A DNA stretch of 64,000 bases from Curtobacterium sp. Leaf183 (GTDB lineage Bacteria; Actinomycetota; Actinomycetes; Actinomycetales; Microbacteriaceae): NCBI RefSeq assembly GCF_001424385.1, contig NZ_LMPO01000007.1:135253-199252 (forward strand), written 5' to 3'. Every line of letters starts with the position of its first letter. Position 1 is the stretch's first letter. Made by a program: the position numbers and the translations under genes. Shown piece by piece: positions 36,126 to 44,465 of this stretch. The notes under the pieces are model-generated. The model was given only the letters and a program-made list of their open reading frames with translations, ran no database searches and was not told where the DNA came from.

Positions 36126-36525
36126 GCGCGGCGACCAGCAGCGTCCCGAGCAGCCCGAACGCACACAGCTCGATGCCGAGTCCGGCCAGCTGCCAGTAGG
36201 CGCTGCCGACGTGCTGCGGCTGTGTGACGGCGTCCGGCCACCAGGCGTCGATCAGCGGGAAGGACCCGGGGAACGGGTCGAGGACGAACCAGGCGAGGCC
36301 CCCGAGCAGCATCACGACGCCGAGTGCGGCCATCGCACCGCGGCGGCCGCGCAGCATCCGCACGACGAGCGCAGCGGCGACGGCCGCCAGCCCGAGCACC
36401 GCGACGGCGAACGCGGCGACGAAGGCACCCTGGGGCACGAGCGTGAACCAGTCGAGCACCGCGATCGGCACCAGGAGCCACCGCCCCGTCCGTGCCCAGC
36501 GCACCGGGTTCCGCCATCCGTCCAT
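36088..36525 (-). CDS. membrane protein, four TM helices, unknown function
   Basis: A 145-residue protein with hydrophobic helices at about 13-33, 36-56, 63-80 and 113-137; a conserved-looking loop (FVLDPFPGSFPLIDAWWPDAV) lies before the last one. The ATG at 36525 is supported by TACGGT 7 nt upstream on the minus strand (36533-36538). Its 3' end overlaps the end of the GAF/SpoIIE gene by 38 bp. No family is recognised. Confidence 0.75.
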   Translation of the reverse strand: MDGWRNPVRWARTGRWLLVPIAVLDWFTLVPQGAFVAAFAVAVLGLAAVAAALVVRMLRGRRGAMAALGVVMLLGGLAWFVLDPFPGSFPLIDAWWPDAVTQPQHVGSAYWQLAGLGIELCAFGLLGTLLVAALTRPVGGSAPRR

Positions 36526-36704
36526 GCCGGGAACCGTAGGACACCGTGCCTGACGAGCGCTGGTGAGCGTTGCCGCCCTCGGGTCGTGAGCCCCCCCCAA
36601 CGAGCCCACGCGACCGATGCTGAGAAAATACCAAGTAGTCCTCACCATCTGCACGCCCCCGTTCGTGGGGACGGCGGGAGGGGCGCGCGCACTACCCTGA
36701 CCCG

Positions 36705-37580
36705 ATGCCGACACCCGCCGCCGAGCACACCGTCGACGCGACACTGGTGCGTGCGCTCCTGGCCGACCAGCACCCCGACCTCGCCGCGTTGCCGCTCACG
36801 GTCGCTGCAAACGGGTGGGACAACGTGGTCGTCCGCCTCGGGGACACGCTGGCCGTCCGGCTCCCCCGCCGTTCGGCCGCCGCGACGCTCATCGAGCACG
36901 AGCAGCGGTGGCTCCCCGAGCTGGCCCGGCAGGTCGCCGCCGTCGTCCCCGTGCCCGCGCCCGTCCGCACCGGCCGTCCGGCGCTCGGCTACCCCTGGTC
37001 GTGGAGCGTCGTGCCCTGGCTGCCGGGGACGGCGGCGGGCGAACGGCTCGGCGGCGTCGTCCTGGCCGAGGCGCTCGCCGCGTTCGTCCGCCTGCTCCAC
37101 GTCCCGGCGCCGTCGGACGCCCCGGTGAACCCGGTCCGCGCGGTGCCCCTCGCGACCCGGACGGACGCCGTCCTGCACCGGCTGCGATCGGAGGACGTGC
37201 CCCGTGCTCCGGAGTTGGCCGCGCTCTGGCGGGCCGCGGCGTCCGCACGGACGCACGCCGGGCCTCCCGTCTGGGTGCACGGCGACCTGCACCCGTTCAA
37301 CCTGCTCGTCGAACCCGGACCGGACGGCGACCGCCTGTCGGCGGTCGTGGACTTCGGCGACGTCACGGCCGGCGACCCCGCCGTCGACCTCGCGACCGCC
37401 TGGCTGACGCTCGACCGGGAGGCACGGGCCGTCTTCCTGGAGCGCGTCGCGGTCGACGACGCCACCCGGTTGCGGGCCCGCGGCTGGGCCGTGTCCATCG
37501 CCTCGGCCCTGTGGACCAGCGACGACAGCGCGTTCCGGACCGTCGGTGTGCGCGGGATGGCAGCGGCTCTCGACGGGTGA
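36705..37580 (+). CDS. aminoglycoside phosphotransferase (APH) family protein
   Basis: A 291-residue kinase-like enzyme. The catalytic loop is VHGDLHPFN (HGD at 192-194, N199) and the metal-binding DFGD at 216-219; the N-terminal lobe has ANGWDNVVVRLGDTLAVRLPR as the nucleotide-binding strands. Most chromosomal members phosphorylate small molecules other than drugs, such as amino sugars or hydroxyurea-like compounds, so resistance should not be assumed. TACCCT (36693-36698) lies 6 nt before the ATG, another leaderless start. The 179 bp gap upstream shows only a C-rich tract and this box. Confidence 0.9.
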   Translation: MPTPAAEHTVDATLVRALLADQHPDLAALPLTVAANGWDNVVVRLGDTLAVRLPRRSAAATLIEHEQRWLPELARQVAAVVPVPAPVRTGRPALGYPWSWSVVPWLPGTAAGERLGGVVLAEALAAFVRLLHVPAPSDAPVNPVRAVPLATRTDAVLHRLRSEDVPRAPELAALWRAAASARTHAGPPVWVHGDLHPFNLLVEPGPDGDRLSAVVDFGDVTAGDPAVDLATAWLTLDREARAVFLERVAVDDATRLRARGWAVSIASALWTSDDSAFRTVGVRGMAAALDG

Positions 37581-37640
37581 CGAGAACGGGGTTATCGTCA
37601 CTCCACACCAATCCGTGCACGTGAAGATCGGAGGGGCCTG

Positions 37641-38252
37641 ATGACCCTCGAGTTCCGCGTCCAGCACGACGTCGACACCGACGCCGCTCCCTCCTCCTCC
37701 GCGCCCGCCCGCTCCGGCGTCCGCGGTCTCCTCGACCGTCTCGCGGCCCGCCGAGCCGCTGCCCGGGTCCGCCGTGCCGAAGTCGAGCTGCTCGAGCTCG
37801 CCGACCTCGAGCGCCTGCTCTCCGGCGCCCGCGCGGTGATCGAACGCGGCTGGATCCAGCACGCGTGGTTCGCCTACGTCGACGAGAAGGGCCGGACCCG
37901 CAAGGCCTCGAGCGCCGCCGCGATGGACGTCGCCGGACGCCCGCTCGTCGGGGCGTGCCTGGTCGGCGCGGTGGTCTACGCCGCAGGCGGCCCGCACGCC
38001 GTCCACTCGCAGCCGGTGCAGCGCGCCCTCGACGTGGTGTGGCACGCGCTGGCGGCCGACGAGGGTGCACCGGTGCTCTGGTGCCCCGCACCCGACGTCC
38101 GGATGGGTCGTGTGCGTGACCTGACGAGCTGGAACGACGCACCGTCGCGGACCTCCGCGGACGTCGCCGGACTCCTGCTGACGGCGGAACGCGTCGCGGT
38201 CACCGAGTCGGAGCACGTCCGTGAGCGGACGGTGGCACGATCGGGGGCATGA
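37641..38252 (+). CDS. DUF6197-like hypothetical protein
   Basis: A 203-residue protein. The N-terminal third is rich in Ala and Arg with a probable helix (RRAAARVRRAEVELLELADLERLL). The core has RGWIQHAWFAYVDEKG, a CLVGAVVYAA helix and SWNDAPSRTSADVAGLLLTA, a pattern like the DUF6197 family; the role is unknown. A Shine-Dalgarno sequence (GGAGG) precedes the ATG. Its stop codon overlaps the start of the DinB-like gene (ATGA). Confidence 0.78.
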   Translation: MTLEFRVQHDVDTDAAPSSSAPARSGVRGLLDRLAARRAAARVRRAEVELLELADLERLLSGARAVIERGWIQHAWFAYVDEKGRTRKASSAAAMDVAGRPLVGACLVGAVVYAAGGPHAVHSQPVQRALDVVWHALAADEGAPVLWCPAPDVRMGRVRDLTSWNDAPSRTSADVAGLLLTAERVAVTESEHVRERTVARSGA

Positions 38253-38968
38253 GCCCCGCTGTCGACTCCCCCGTGCCCGACGACTTGCCGGCGGTGCGGT
38301 CGGCGGTGCACGGTGACACCCTCGCCGGCGTCGGGAACGCCCGGCTGTCGGACGAGGGGACGCGGCCGGTGACCGACGCCGCCACCGTGAAGTCGACCCT
38401 GCACCGCTACCTGCAGAAGCACCGGGCAGCACTGGTCGGCAAGCTCGACGGGCTCGCGGAGCGCCAGGCTCGGTGGCCGGTCACGCCGACCGGCACGAAC
38501 GTCCTCGGCGTGGTCAAGCACGTGGCATCGGTGCAGGTGGAGTACTTCGGGGCGGTGTTCGGGCGTCCGTTCCCGGACCTGCCGCCCTGGATGCGCGAGG
38601 GTGCGGCCCCCGATGCCGACATGTACGCGACGCTCGACGAGACCGTGGCCGACGTCGTCGCCTTCCACCACGCCAGCGCCGCGCACGCCGACGCCACCAT
38701 CGCGGCGCTCGACCTCGACGCCCGCGGGGTCGTCCCGTGGTGGCCGGAGGAAGTGCGCGACGTGACGCTGCACCGGGTCCTGGTGCACATGGCGTACGAG
38801 ACGGCACGGCATGCGGGACACGTCGACATCGTCCGCGAGATGCTCGACGGGCTGGCGGGCGACGGCGACGGCAACCTGGCGGACCGGTCGCCCGCTGCGT
38901 GGCAGGACTGGCGGGAGCACCTGGTCGGCATCGCGGAACAGGCGGGCCTGCGGAGCGCTGGGCTGTAG
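38249..38968 (+). CDS. DinB/DUF664 family protein
   Basis: A 239-residue four-helix-bundle protein. The first 40 residues (MSPAVDSPVPDDLPA...) have no counterpart in typical 170-residue DinB proteins, so translation might start at the GTG near 38369. The core has LHRYLQKHRAALVGKLDGLAERQARWPVTPTGTNVLGVVKHVASVQVEYFG with the metal-site histidine, and HRVLVHMAYETARHAGHVDIVREMLDG with the second and third. Such proteins are thiol-dependent metal-binding transferases. ATGA overlap with the upstream gene. Confidence 0.85.
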   Translation: MSPAVDSPVPDDLPAVRSAVHGDTLAGVGNARLSDEGTRPVTDAATVKSTLHRYLQKHRAALVGKLDGLAERQARWPVTPTGTNVLGVVKHVASVQVEYFGAVFGRPFPDLPPWMREGAAPDADMYATLDETVADVVAFHHASAAHADATIAALDLDARGVVPWWPEEVRDVTLHRVLVHMAYETARHAGHVDIVREMLDGLAGDGDGNLADRSPAAWQDWREHLVGIAEQAGLRSAGL

Positions 38969-39083
38969 CGGGGTCCCCAGCCGGATCGTTACCGTTCTCC
39001 CAGGGTTGCTGCGGACAACAGCCGCTGACCTGGGCTTCTCGTGATCGTCGCGAGCAGCGTCGAGCGCGCTCCGGACCTTTGCG

Positions 39084-39115
39084 GTTGTACAACTACCGCG
39101 TGCGATGGCTAGCTT
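39084..39115 (+). promoter_or_regulatory. palindrome and promoter upstream of the osmoprotectant ABC operon
   Basis: GTTGTACAAC (39084-39093) is a perfect 10 bp palindrome. TTGTAC inside it (39085-39090) and TAGCTT (39110-39115) form a possible promoter with a 19 bp spacer, so a protein bound to the palindrome would block RNA polymerase. The remainder of the 207 bp gap from 38969 shows no other signal. Confidence 0.45.
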
Positions 39116-39175
39116 TGGCGACGTTCGTGCCCCGTTCCGTGGGCAGGACTGCCGACCCGAGAGGAGCCCGTCCCG

Positions 39176-39823
39176 GTGTTCCAGTACGTCGTGGAGCGAT
39201 GGAGCCAGATCTGGTTCGCGTCGTGGCAGCACTTCTCACTGGTCGTCCAGTGCACCGTGCTCGCCACCGTCATCGCCGTGGTGCTCGCAGCACTCGTCTA
39301 CCGCAGCCCGCGCTTCCGGTCCGTCGCGAACGAGGTGTCGACCATCGGGTTGACGCTGCCGTCGTTCGCCGTGATCGGCCTGCTGCTCGTCCCGCTCGGG
39401 TTCGGCGTCGTGCCGTCCGTGGTGACGATCACCTTCTTCGCCGCCCTGCCGATCCTGCGCAACGCGGTCGTCGGGCTGAGCGAGATCTCCCCTGCCGTCG
39501 TCGAGTCGGCCCGCGGCATCGGCATGGGTCGGTTCCGCACGCTCGTGCAGGTCGAACTGCCGATGGCGTGGCCGATCATCCTCACCGGCGTGCGCGTCTC
39601 CGCGCAGATGGTGATGGGCGTGGCCGCGGTCGCCGCCTACGCGCTCGGCCCGGGGCTCGGCGGCTTCATCTTCTCCGGCCTGTCGCGACTCGGCGGTGCC
39701 AACGCGCTCAACTCCGTCGTGGTGGGTGTGGTCGGTGTCGTCCTGCTCGCCCTCGTCCTCGACCTGCTCCTCCTCGGCCTCGGCCGTCTGACCACCTCGC
39801 GAGGTATCCGTGTCCAGCACTGA
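39176..39823 (+). CDS. osmoprotectant ABC transporter permease (OpuCB/ProW-like)
   Basis: A 215-residue membrane subunit with five or six helices. It carries the binding-protein-dependent transport signature: the EAA-like loop SARGIGMGRFRTLVQVELPMAWPIILTGVR. It is the first of four overlapping genes that encode a complete quaternary-amine (glycine betaine, choline, carnitine) importer. The start is GTG, preceded by a GAGAGGAG-like ribosome binding site. The paralogous permease lies two genes downstream; the pair forms the membrane channel. Confidence 0.92.
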   Translation: MFQYVVERWSQIWFASWQHFSLVVQCTVLATVIAVVLAALVYRSPRFRSVANEVSTIGLTLPSFAVIGLLLVPLGFGVVPSVVTITFFAALPILRNAVVGLSEISPAVVESARGIGMGRFRTLVQVELPMAWPIILTGVRVSAQMVMGVAAVAAYALGPGLGGFIFSGLSRLGGANALNSVVVGVVGVVLLALVLDLLLLGLGRLTTSRGIRVQH

Positions 39824-41090
39824 CGCACCCATGTCCACCACCGACGCACCCGTGGCCGCCGACGGCGACGTCACGGGCCGCAGCATCTTGCTCGACACCG
39901 TCACCAAGCGGTACGCCGGGCAGTCGAAGCCCGCCGTCGACGGCATCACGCTCGAGATCCCGGCCGGCAAGATCGTCATGCTCGTCGGCCCCTCGGGCTG
40001 CGGCAAGACGACGACGCTCAAGATGATCAACCGCCTGATCGAGCCCACCGAGGGCCGGATCGTGGTGGGCGACGACGACGTGACCGCCATCGACGGCGAC
40101 GAGCTCCGTCGGCGGATGGGCTACGTGATCCAGGCCGGCGGGCTCTTCCCGCACATGACCGTCGCGGCGAACATCGCGATCGTCCCGAAGATGCTCGGGT
40201 GGTCCAAGGACCGGATCGCCGCCCGCGTGGACGAGCTCCTCGACCTGGTCTCGCTGGACCCCGACACCTACCGCGACCGCTTCCCCCGTGAGCTCTCCGG
40301 CGGGCAGCAGCAGCGCGTGGGCGTGGCCCGTGCCCTCGCCGCGGACCCGCCCGTGCTGCTGATGGACGAGCCCTTCGGTGCCGTCGACCCGATCACCCGG
40401 CAGCGCCTGCAGGACGAGCTCCTGCGCATCCAGGAAGAGCTGCACAAGACGATCGTGATCGTCACGCACGACTTCGACGAGGCCGTGAAGCTGGGCGACT
40501 GGATCGTGATCTTTTCCGAGGGCGCGCACATCGTGCAGTACGACACCCCGGAGCGCATCCTGGCCGAGCCCGCGAACGAGTTCGTCGAGAACTTCATCGG
40601 CTCCGGCGCCGGGCTGAAGCAGCTCACGCTGAACCGGGTGCGCGACGTCGAGGTCGTCGACGCCGTCACCTGCTCGCCCGGCGAGGAGGCGAAGGCCGTG
40701 CTGCAGCGCATGCGCGAGGCCGGTGGGCACGGGCACGCCGTGGTCGTCGACCGTCGGCAGCGCCCGATCGGGTGGCCGTCGCGCCGTCAGCTCGAGCGCC
40801 TCGACCGCATCCCCGAGGGCATCGAGCCGGACCTGCCCGTGGTCGGCGAGGCCGCGACGCTGAACGACGCGCTCGACACCATGCTCGTCTCGAGCGCCGG
40901 TGCCGCGCTGGTCACCGGGCGCCGCGACTCCTTCCGCGGCGTGATCACCGTCGAGACCGTCATGGACGCGATCACCCGGTCCCGTGCCGCAGCGGCCGAG
41001 GAGCAGGCGTACACGCCGGTCGGCACGAACACCAACCCGATCGAGACGATGCCGGCGCCGGCCACCGTCGGGGGGTCCGCGGATGACTGA
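39810..41090 (+). CDS. osmoprotectant ABC transporter ATP-binding protein (OpuCA/ProV-like)
   Basis: A 426-residue ATPase. Walker A GPSGCGKT is at 60-67, the LSGGQQQR signature at 162-169, Walker B LLMDEP near 183-188 and the switch His in VTHD at 220. C-terminal residues of about 265-400 form a CBS-like pair, which in OpuA/OpuC senses ionic strength. The GTG at 39810 overlaps the upstream gene by 14 bp; an ATG at 39831 (MSTTDAP) is a sound alternative. Drives uptake of compatible solutes under osmotic stress. Confidence 0.94.
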   Translation: MSSTDAPMSTTDAPVAADGDVTGRSILLDTVTKRYAGQSKPAVDGITLEIPAGKIVMLVGPSGCGKTTTLKMINRLIEPTEGRIVVGDDDVTAIDGDELRRRMGYVIQAGGLFPHMTVAANIAIVPKMLGWSKDRIAARVDELLDLVSLDPDTYRDRFPRELSGGQQQRVGVARALAADPPVLLMDEPFGAVDPITRQRLQDELLRIQEELHKTIVIVTHDFDEAVKLGDWIVIFSEGAHIVQYDTPERILAEPANEFVENFIGSGAGLKQLTLNRVRDVEVVDAVTCSPGEEAKAVLQRMREAGGHGHAVVVDRRQRPIGWPSRRQLERLDRIPEGIEPDLPVVGEAATLNDALDTMLVSSAGAALVTGRRDSFRGVITVETVMDAITRSRAAAAEEQAYTPVGTNTNPIETMPAPATVGGSADD

Positions 41091-41859
41091 CGTCCTCGTG
41101 GAACCGGCCGCCACCACCGGCAAGACCGCGCGCAGCGGGTCGTGGAAGCCGCTCGTCATCCAGCCCGTCGCGATCCTGGTCGTGCTCGCCGCGTTCGCCG
41201 TCTGGCTGGCCACGGCCGACCTGACCGCGACGGAGCGGTCGACGCTCAACCCCTCCGGCCTGCTGTCGCTCACCTGGCAGCACGTGCAGCTGACCATCGT
41301 GTCGACCGTCATCGTGCTCGTGGTCGCGATCCCGCTCGGCATCGTGCTGACGCGCGGACCGCTGCGCCGGGCCAGCGGCTTCATCCTGGCCATCGCCAAC
41401 TTCGGGCAGGCGGCACCCGCCATCGGTCTGGTCGTCCTGCTCGCGTTCTGGCTCGGGTTCTCGTTCTGGGCCGCCGTCGTGGCGCTCGTGCTCTACGCGA
41501 TCCTGCCGGTGCTCCGCAACACCATCATCGGCATCGAGAGCGTCGACGGCCGCCTGGTCGAGGCCGGCCGTGGCATGGGCATGAGCGCCTTCTCGGTCCT
41601 GGTGAAGGTCGAACTGCCCCTCGCCGTGCCGGTCATGCTCGCGGGCATCCGCACCGCCCTCGTGCTGCTGGTCGGGTCGGCCGCGCTGGCGACCTTCATC
41701 GGGGCCGGTGGGCTCGGGTTGCTCATCACCACCGGCGTGAACCTGTTCCTGCCCAAGGTGCTGGTGTCCGGAGCGCTCCTCATCGCGCTGCTCGCGCTGT
41801 CCATCGACTGGCTCGGCCGCATCGTCGAGACCGTCGCACGACCGAAGGGACTCCGATGA
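41083..41859 (+). CDS. osmoprotectant ABC transporter permease, second subunit
   Basis: A 258-residue membrane protein with an N-terminal cytoplasmic stretch and six helices. The conserved loop EAGRGMGMSAFSVLVKVELPLAVPVMLAGIR is the ATPase contact site. AIANFGQAAPAIGLVVLLAFWLG and GSAALATFIGAGGLGLLI match the OpuCD/YehW side of this transporter class. It overlaps the ATPase gene by 8 bp and the binding-protein gene by 4 bp (ATGA). Confidence 0.94.
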   Translation: MTDVLVEPAATTGKTARSGSWKPLVIQPVAILVVLAAFAVWLATADLTATERSTLNPSGLLSLTWQHVQLTIVSTVIVLVVAIPLGIVLTRGPLRRASGFILAIANFGQAAPAIGLVVLLAFWLGFSFWAAVVALVLYAILPVLRNTIIGIESVDGRLVEAGRGMGMSAFSVLVKVELPLAVPVMLAGIRTALVLLVGSAALATFIGAGGLGLLITTGVNLFLPKVLVSGALLIALLALSIDWLGRIVETVARPKGLR

Positions 41860-42866
41860 CGACCCGCTCACGCACGACCCGTCGCCTGGCGGCGACCCTC
41901 GTCGCCGGTGCCGCCGCCCTGGCCCTGACCGGCTGTGGCCTGCAGCCCGCCGCATCATTCGTCCCCGCCGCCGGACCGGGCTCCATCGAGCGCATCGACG
42001 ACCTGCCCGAGGGCGCCCACATCACCGTCACGTCGAAGAACTTCACCGAGCAGCTCGTGCTCGGCAAGATCGGCGTGCTCGCGGCGAAGGCCGCCGGGTT
42101 CGACGTCACCGACGAGACGAACGTCCCGGGCAGCGTCGCCGTCCGCCAGCTCATGACCGGGCACGACGCCGACATGACGTACGAGTACACCGGCACCGCG
42201 TGGCTGACCTACATGGGCCACAAGGAGGGCATCCCGGACAAGACCGAGCAGTGGCAGGCGGTCCGCAAGGAGGACGCCGGCAACGGCCTGACCTGGCTGA
42301 AGCCCGCACCGATGAACAACACCTACGCGTTCGCGGTGCGGAAGGAGGCGGTCGAGGAGCTCGGCGGCATCACGAAGCTGTCGCAGATCGGCGACCTGCC
42401 GAAGGACCAGCGCACGTTCTGCGTCGAGTCCGAGTTCAACTCGCGTGCGGACGGCTTCAAGCCGATGCTCGAGAAGTACGGGCTCGAGCTGGGTGGCTCG
42501 GGCGACAACGGCATCCCGAAGGGGAACGTCGACATCCTCGACACCGGCACGGTCTACACGGCGACGGACCGCGGACGGTGCAACTTCGGCGAGGTCTTCA
42601 CGACCGACGGCCGCATCAAGTCCCTCGGGCTCGACGTGCTGCAGGACGACGAGGGCTTCTTCCCCGCCTACAACGTCGCTCCGGTGCTCGACAGCGCAAC
42701 GCTCGAGGAGTACCCGCAGCTGCGCGGCATCTACAACCAGATCTCGCCGAAGCTGACCGACGCGGTGCTGCAGGAGCTCAACCGCCAGGTCGACGTCGAG
42801 GGGCGCGAACCCGCCGACGTCGCCTTCGACTGGATGGTCGACGAGGGCTTCATCAGCAAGGGCTGA
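41856..42866 (+). CDS. osmoprotectant-binding lipoprotein (OpuCC/OsmF-like)
   Basis: A 336-residue substrate-binding protein. A signal peptide ends in the lipobox LTGC with C27 as the lipid-modified residue. The mature part contains ITVTSKNFTEQLVLGKIGVLAAKAAG and DMTYEYTGTAWLTY, the hallmark regions of quaternary-amine-binding proteins (OpuAC family), including aromatic residues of the betaine cage. Last gene of the four-gene operon; its ATG overlaps the upstream stop. A palindromic terminator follows. Confidence 0.95.
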   Translation: MTTRSRTTRRLAATLVAGAAALALTGCGLQPAASFVPAAGPGSIERIDDLPEGAHITVTSKNFTEQLVLGKIGVLAAKAAGFDVTDETNVPGSVAVRQLMTGHDADMTYEYTGTAWLTYMGHKEGIPDKTEQWQAVRKEDAGNGLTWLKPAPMNNTYAFAVRKEAVEELGGITKLSQIGDLPKDQRTFCVESEFNSRADGFKPMLEKYGLELGGSGDNGIPKGNVDILDTGTVYTATDRGRCNFGEVFTTDGRIKSLGLDVLQDDEGFFPAYNVAPVLDSATLEEYPQLRGIYNQISPKLTDAVLQELNRQVDVEGREPADVAFDWMVDEGFISKG

Positions 42867-42891
42867 CGGGTCCGGACCCGACCAGCAGACA

Positions 42892-42931
42892 GACGGGAGG
42901 CGCGGTGCCAGCTGGCACCGCGCCTCCCGTC
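42892..42931. terminator. 40-bp perfect palindrome, covarying member of the GGGAGGC family
   Basis: Same layout as the copies at 24460 and 32213, including the centre GGTGCCAGCTGGCACC, but the left arm has GGGAGGCGC in place of GGGAGGCCC and the right arm has the matching GCGCCTCCC. Pairing is thus kept by a double change. It lies between the stops of the binding-protein and TetR genes. Confidence 0.85.
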
Positions 42932-42948
42932 CGTTGCGGAGTGCGGTT

Positions 42949-43578
42949 TCAGGCCGCGCTGATCCGCGCCGCCGTGTCGCGGATCAGGGCGGCCACGGTC
43001 ACCCGGACCTCGTCCGGGTCCGTGCCCTCGTGCCGGGCGGCACTCCGGAGCGCGGTCATCACCATCCCGAGCAGCATCTCGGCGGCCTGGGGGGTCGCGG
43101 CCTCCGGCCCCCACGCGGGATCCCGCTCGAGCACCGTGCGGACGGCGCCGGTCATCGCCTCGGCGACGGTCGTCATCCGCGCGACCTGCCGACGCATCAG
43201 CTGGGGGAACCGCACCAGCACCTCTTTCCGCGTCTCGCGCTCGCGCTCGTCGCCGAAGGTCTCGCCGAACACCAGGAAGGCCAGGTCGACCACGGCCTGC
43301 GCTGCGGGCTCCCCGGCGACGGCGCGCAGGTGGTCCGCGAGGGTCTCCGGCGACAGGTCGAGCTCGGTGTGCCCGAGGACCGCGTCCTCCTTGCTGTCGA
43401 AGTAGTTGAAGAAGGTGCGCGGCGAGATGTCGGCGCGCGCGGCGATCTGCTCGATCGTGGTGTGGTCGATGTCCTGCTCGAGTGCGAGCGAGCGGGCGGA
43501 CTCGGCGATCCGGTGCCGCGTCTCGATCCGCTTGCGGTCACGGAGACCGAGTGCAGGGGTCGGCGCGGTCTCGGGCAT
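42949..43578 (-). CDS. TetR/AcrR family regulator of the MacB-type exporter
   Basis: A 209-residue repressor. The helix-turn-helix at about 18-65 has HRIAESARSLALEQDIDHTTIEQIAARADISPRTFFNYFDSKEDA, the TetR signature including FFNYF. The ligand domain is generic. TACAGT (43585-43590) lies 6 nt before the ATG on the minus strand. Divergent from a two-gene ABC exporter, with a palindromic operator in the 80 bp between, so it probably represses the exporter until a toxic compound binds. Confidence 0.94.
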   Translation of the reverse strand: MPETAPTPALGLRDRKRIETRHRIAESARSLALEQDIDHTTIEQIAARADISPRTFFNYFDSKEDAVLGHTELDLSPETLADHLRAVAGEPAAQAVVDLAFLVFGETFGDERERETRKEVLVRFPQLMRRQVARMTTVAEAMTGAVRTVLERDPAWGPEAATPQAAEMLLGMVMTALRSAARHEGTDPDEVRVTVAALIRDTAARISAA

Positions 43579-43617
43579 GGCACGACTGTAACCGGGAAGT
43601 CACAGTGTCTACAGCAG

Positions 43618-43652
43618 ATGCAAACTTGCATTCGTGCATCGGACAGTACGGT
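43618..43652. promoter_or_regulatory. TetR operator and exporter promoter
   Basis: ATGCAA and TTGCAT form perfect arms around AC (43618-43631), and the GATGCA at 43617 also pairs with TGCATC at 43635-43640, giving nested dyads. TACGGT (43647-43652) is the exporter's -10 box, 6 nt before its ATG, and the dyads cover the -35 region. Confidence 0.65.
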
Positions 43653-43658
43653 GGGTCC

Positions 43659-44465
43659 ATGACGACTCCCGTGCTCGAGGCCAGAGACCTCACGAGGACC
43701 TACGGCCGCGGTTCCACGCGGTTCGATGCACTGAAGGGGGTGTCCCTCGCCGTGCACCAGGGCGAGAGCCTGGCGATCGTGGGCAAGTCCGGGTCCGGCA
43801 AGTCGACGCTCATGCACCTGCTGGCGTTGCTCGACCGGCCCTCGACGGGCGAGGTCCTGCTCGACGGCGCGGACGCCGCGTCGCTGAGCGCTCGCCAGGT
43901 CAACCGCACGCGGAACAGCACGTTCGGCTTCGTGTTCCAGCAGTTCTTCCTGACGCCGAAGACCTCGGTGCTCGACAACGTCGTGCTCCCGCTCAAGATC
44001 GCCGGCGTCTCCGGGGCCGAGCGGAAGCGCCGGGGCATGGCGGCACTCGACGCCCTCGGGCTGGCGGACAAGGCCAGGAGCGACGCGAACGACCTGTCCG
44101 GCGGACAGAAGCAGCGCGTCGTCATCGCCCGGGCACTGGTGGGGGAGCCGAGCGTGATCTTCGCCGACGAGCCCACCGGCAACCTCGACACGAACACGGG
44201 CGAGATCGTCGAGGACCTGCTGTTCGGCCTGCAGCGCGAGCGGGGGATCACGCTCGTCGTCGTCACCCACGACGAGGACCTCGCGGCGCGCTGCGACCGG
44301 AGCGTCAACGTGCGCGACGGGCTCATCGTGGGCGGGTCGGACGACGGTGCGCCCGCGCCCGCAGCCGCTGCGCCTGCACCCGCTGCGTCGGCTGCCACGG
44401 CGCCCTCCGCCACTGCGTCCACTGCCCCGGGCCAGCCCGAGCACCACGGAAGGCACTCCGCATGA
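43659..44465 (+). CDS. ABC transporter ATP-binding protein (MacB/LolD type)
   Basis: A 268-residue ATPase: Walker A GKSGSGKS at 42-49, Q-loop FVFQQF, signature LSGGQ at 146-150, Walker B with D170-E171 and H-loop VVTHD. The C-terminal 35 residues are an unusual Ala/Pro-rich tail (PAPAAAAPAPAASAA). Works with the downstream permease to export macrolides, peptides or lipids. The ATG at 43659 follows TACGGT by 6 nt. Its TGA overlaps the permease ATG (ATGA). Confidence 0.94.
   Translation: MTTPVLEARDLTRTYGRGSTRFDALKGVSLAVHQGESLAIVGKSGSGKSTLMHLLALLDRPSTGEVLLDGADAASLSARQVNRTRNSTFGFVFQQFFLTPKTSVLDNVVLPLKIAGVSGAERKRRGMAALDALGLADKARSDANDLSGGQKQRVVIARALVGEPSVIFADEPTGNLDTNTGEIVEDLLFGLQRERGITLVVVTHDEDLAARCDRSVNVRDGLIVGGSDDGAPAPAAAAPAPAASAATAPSATASTAPGQPEHHGRHSA

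Noticed and set aside
36705..37580. Aminoglycoside resistance gene
   Set aside because: The APH fold is clear, but this family is broad; sequence context gives no sign of resistance transfer (no mobile element, same base composition).
38969..39175. tRNA or riboswitch upstream of the osmoprotectant operon
   Set aside because: No cloverleaf or conserved riboswitch core could be found; only a 10 bp palindrome and a possible promoter are visible.
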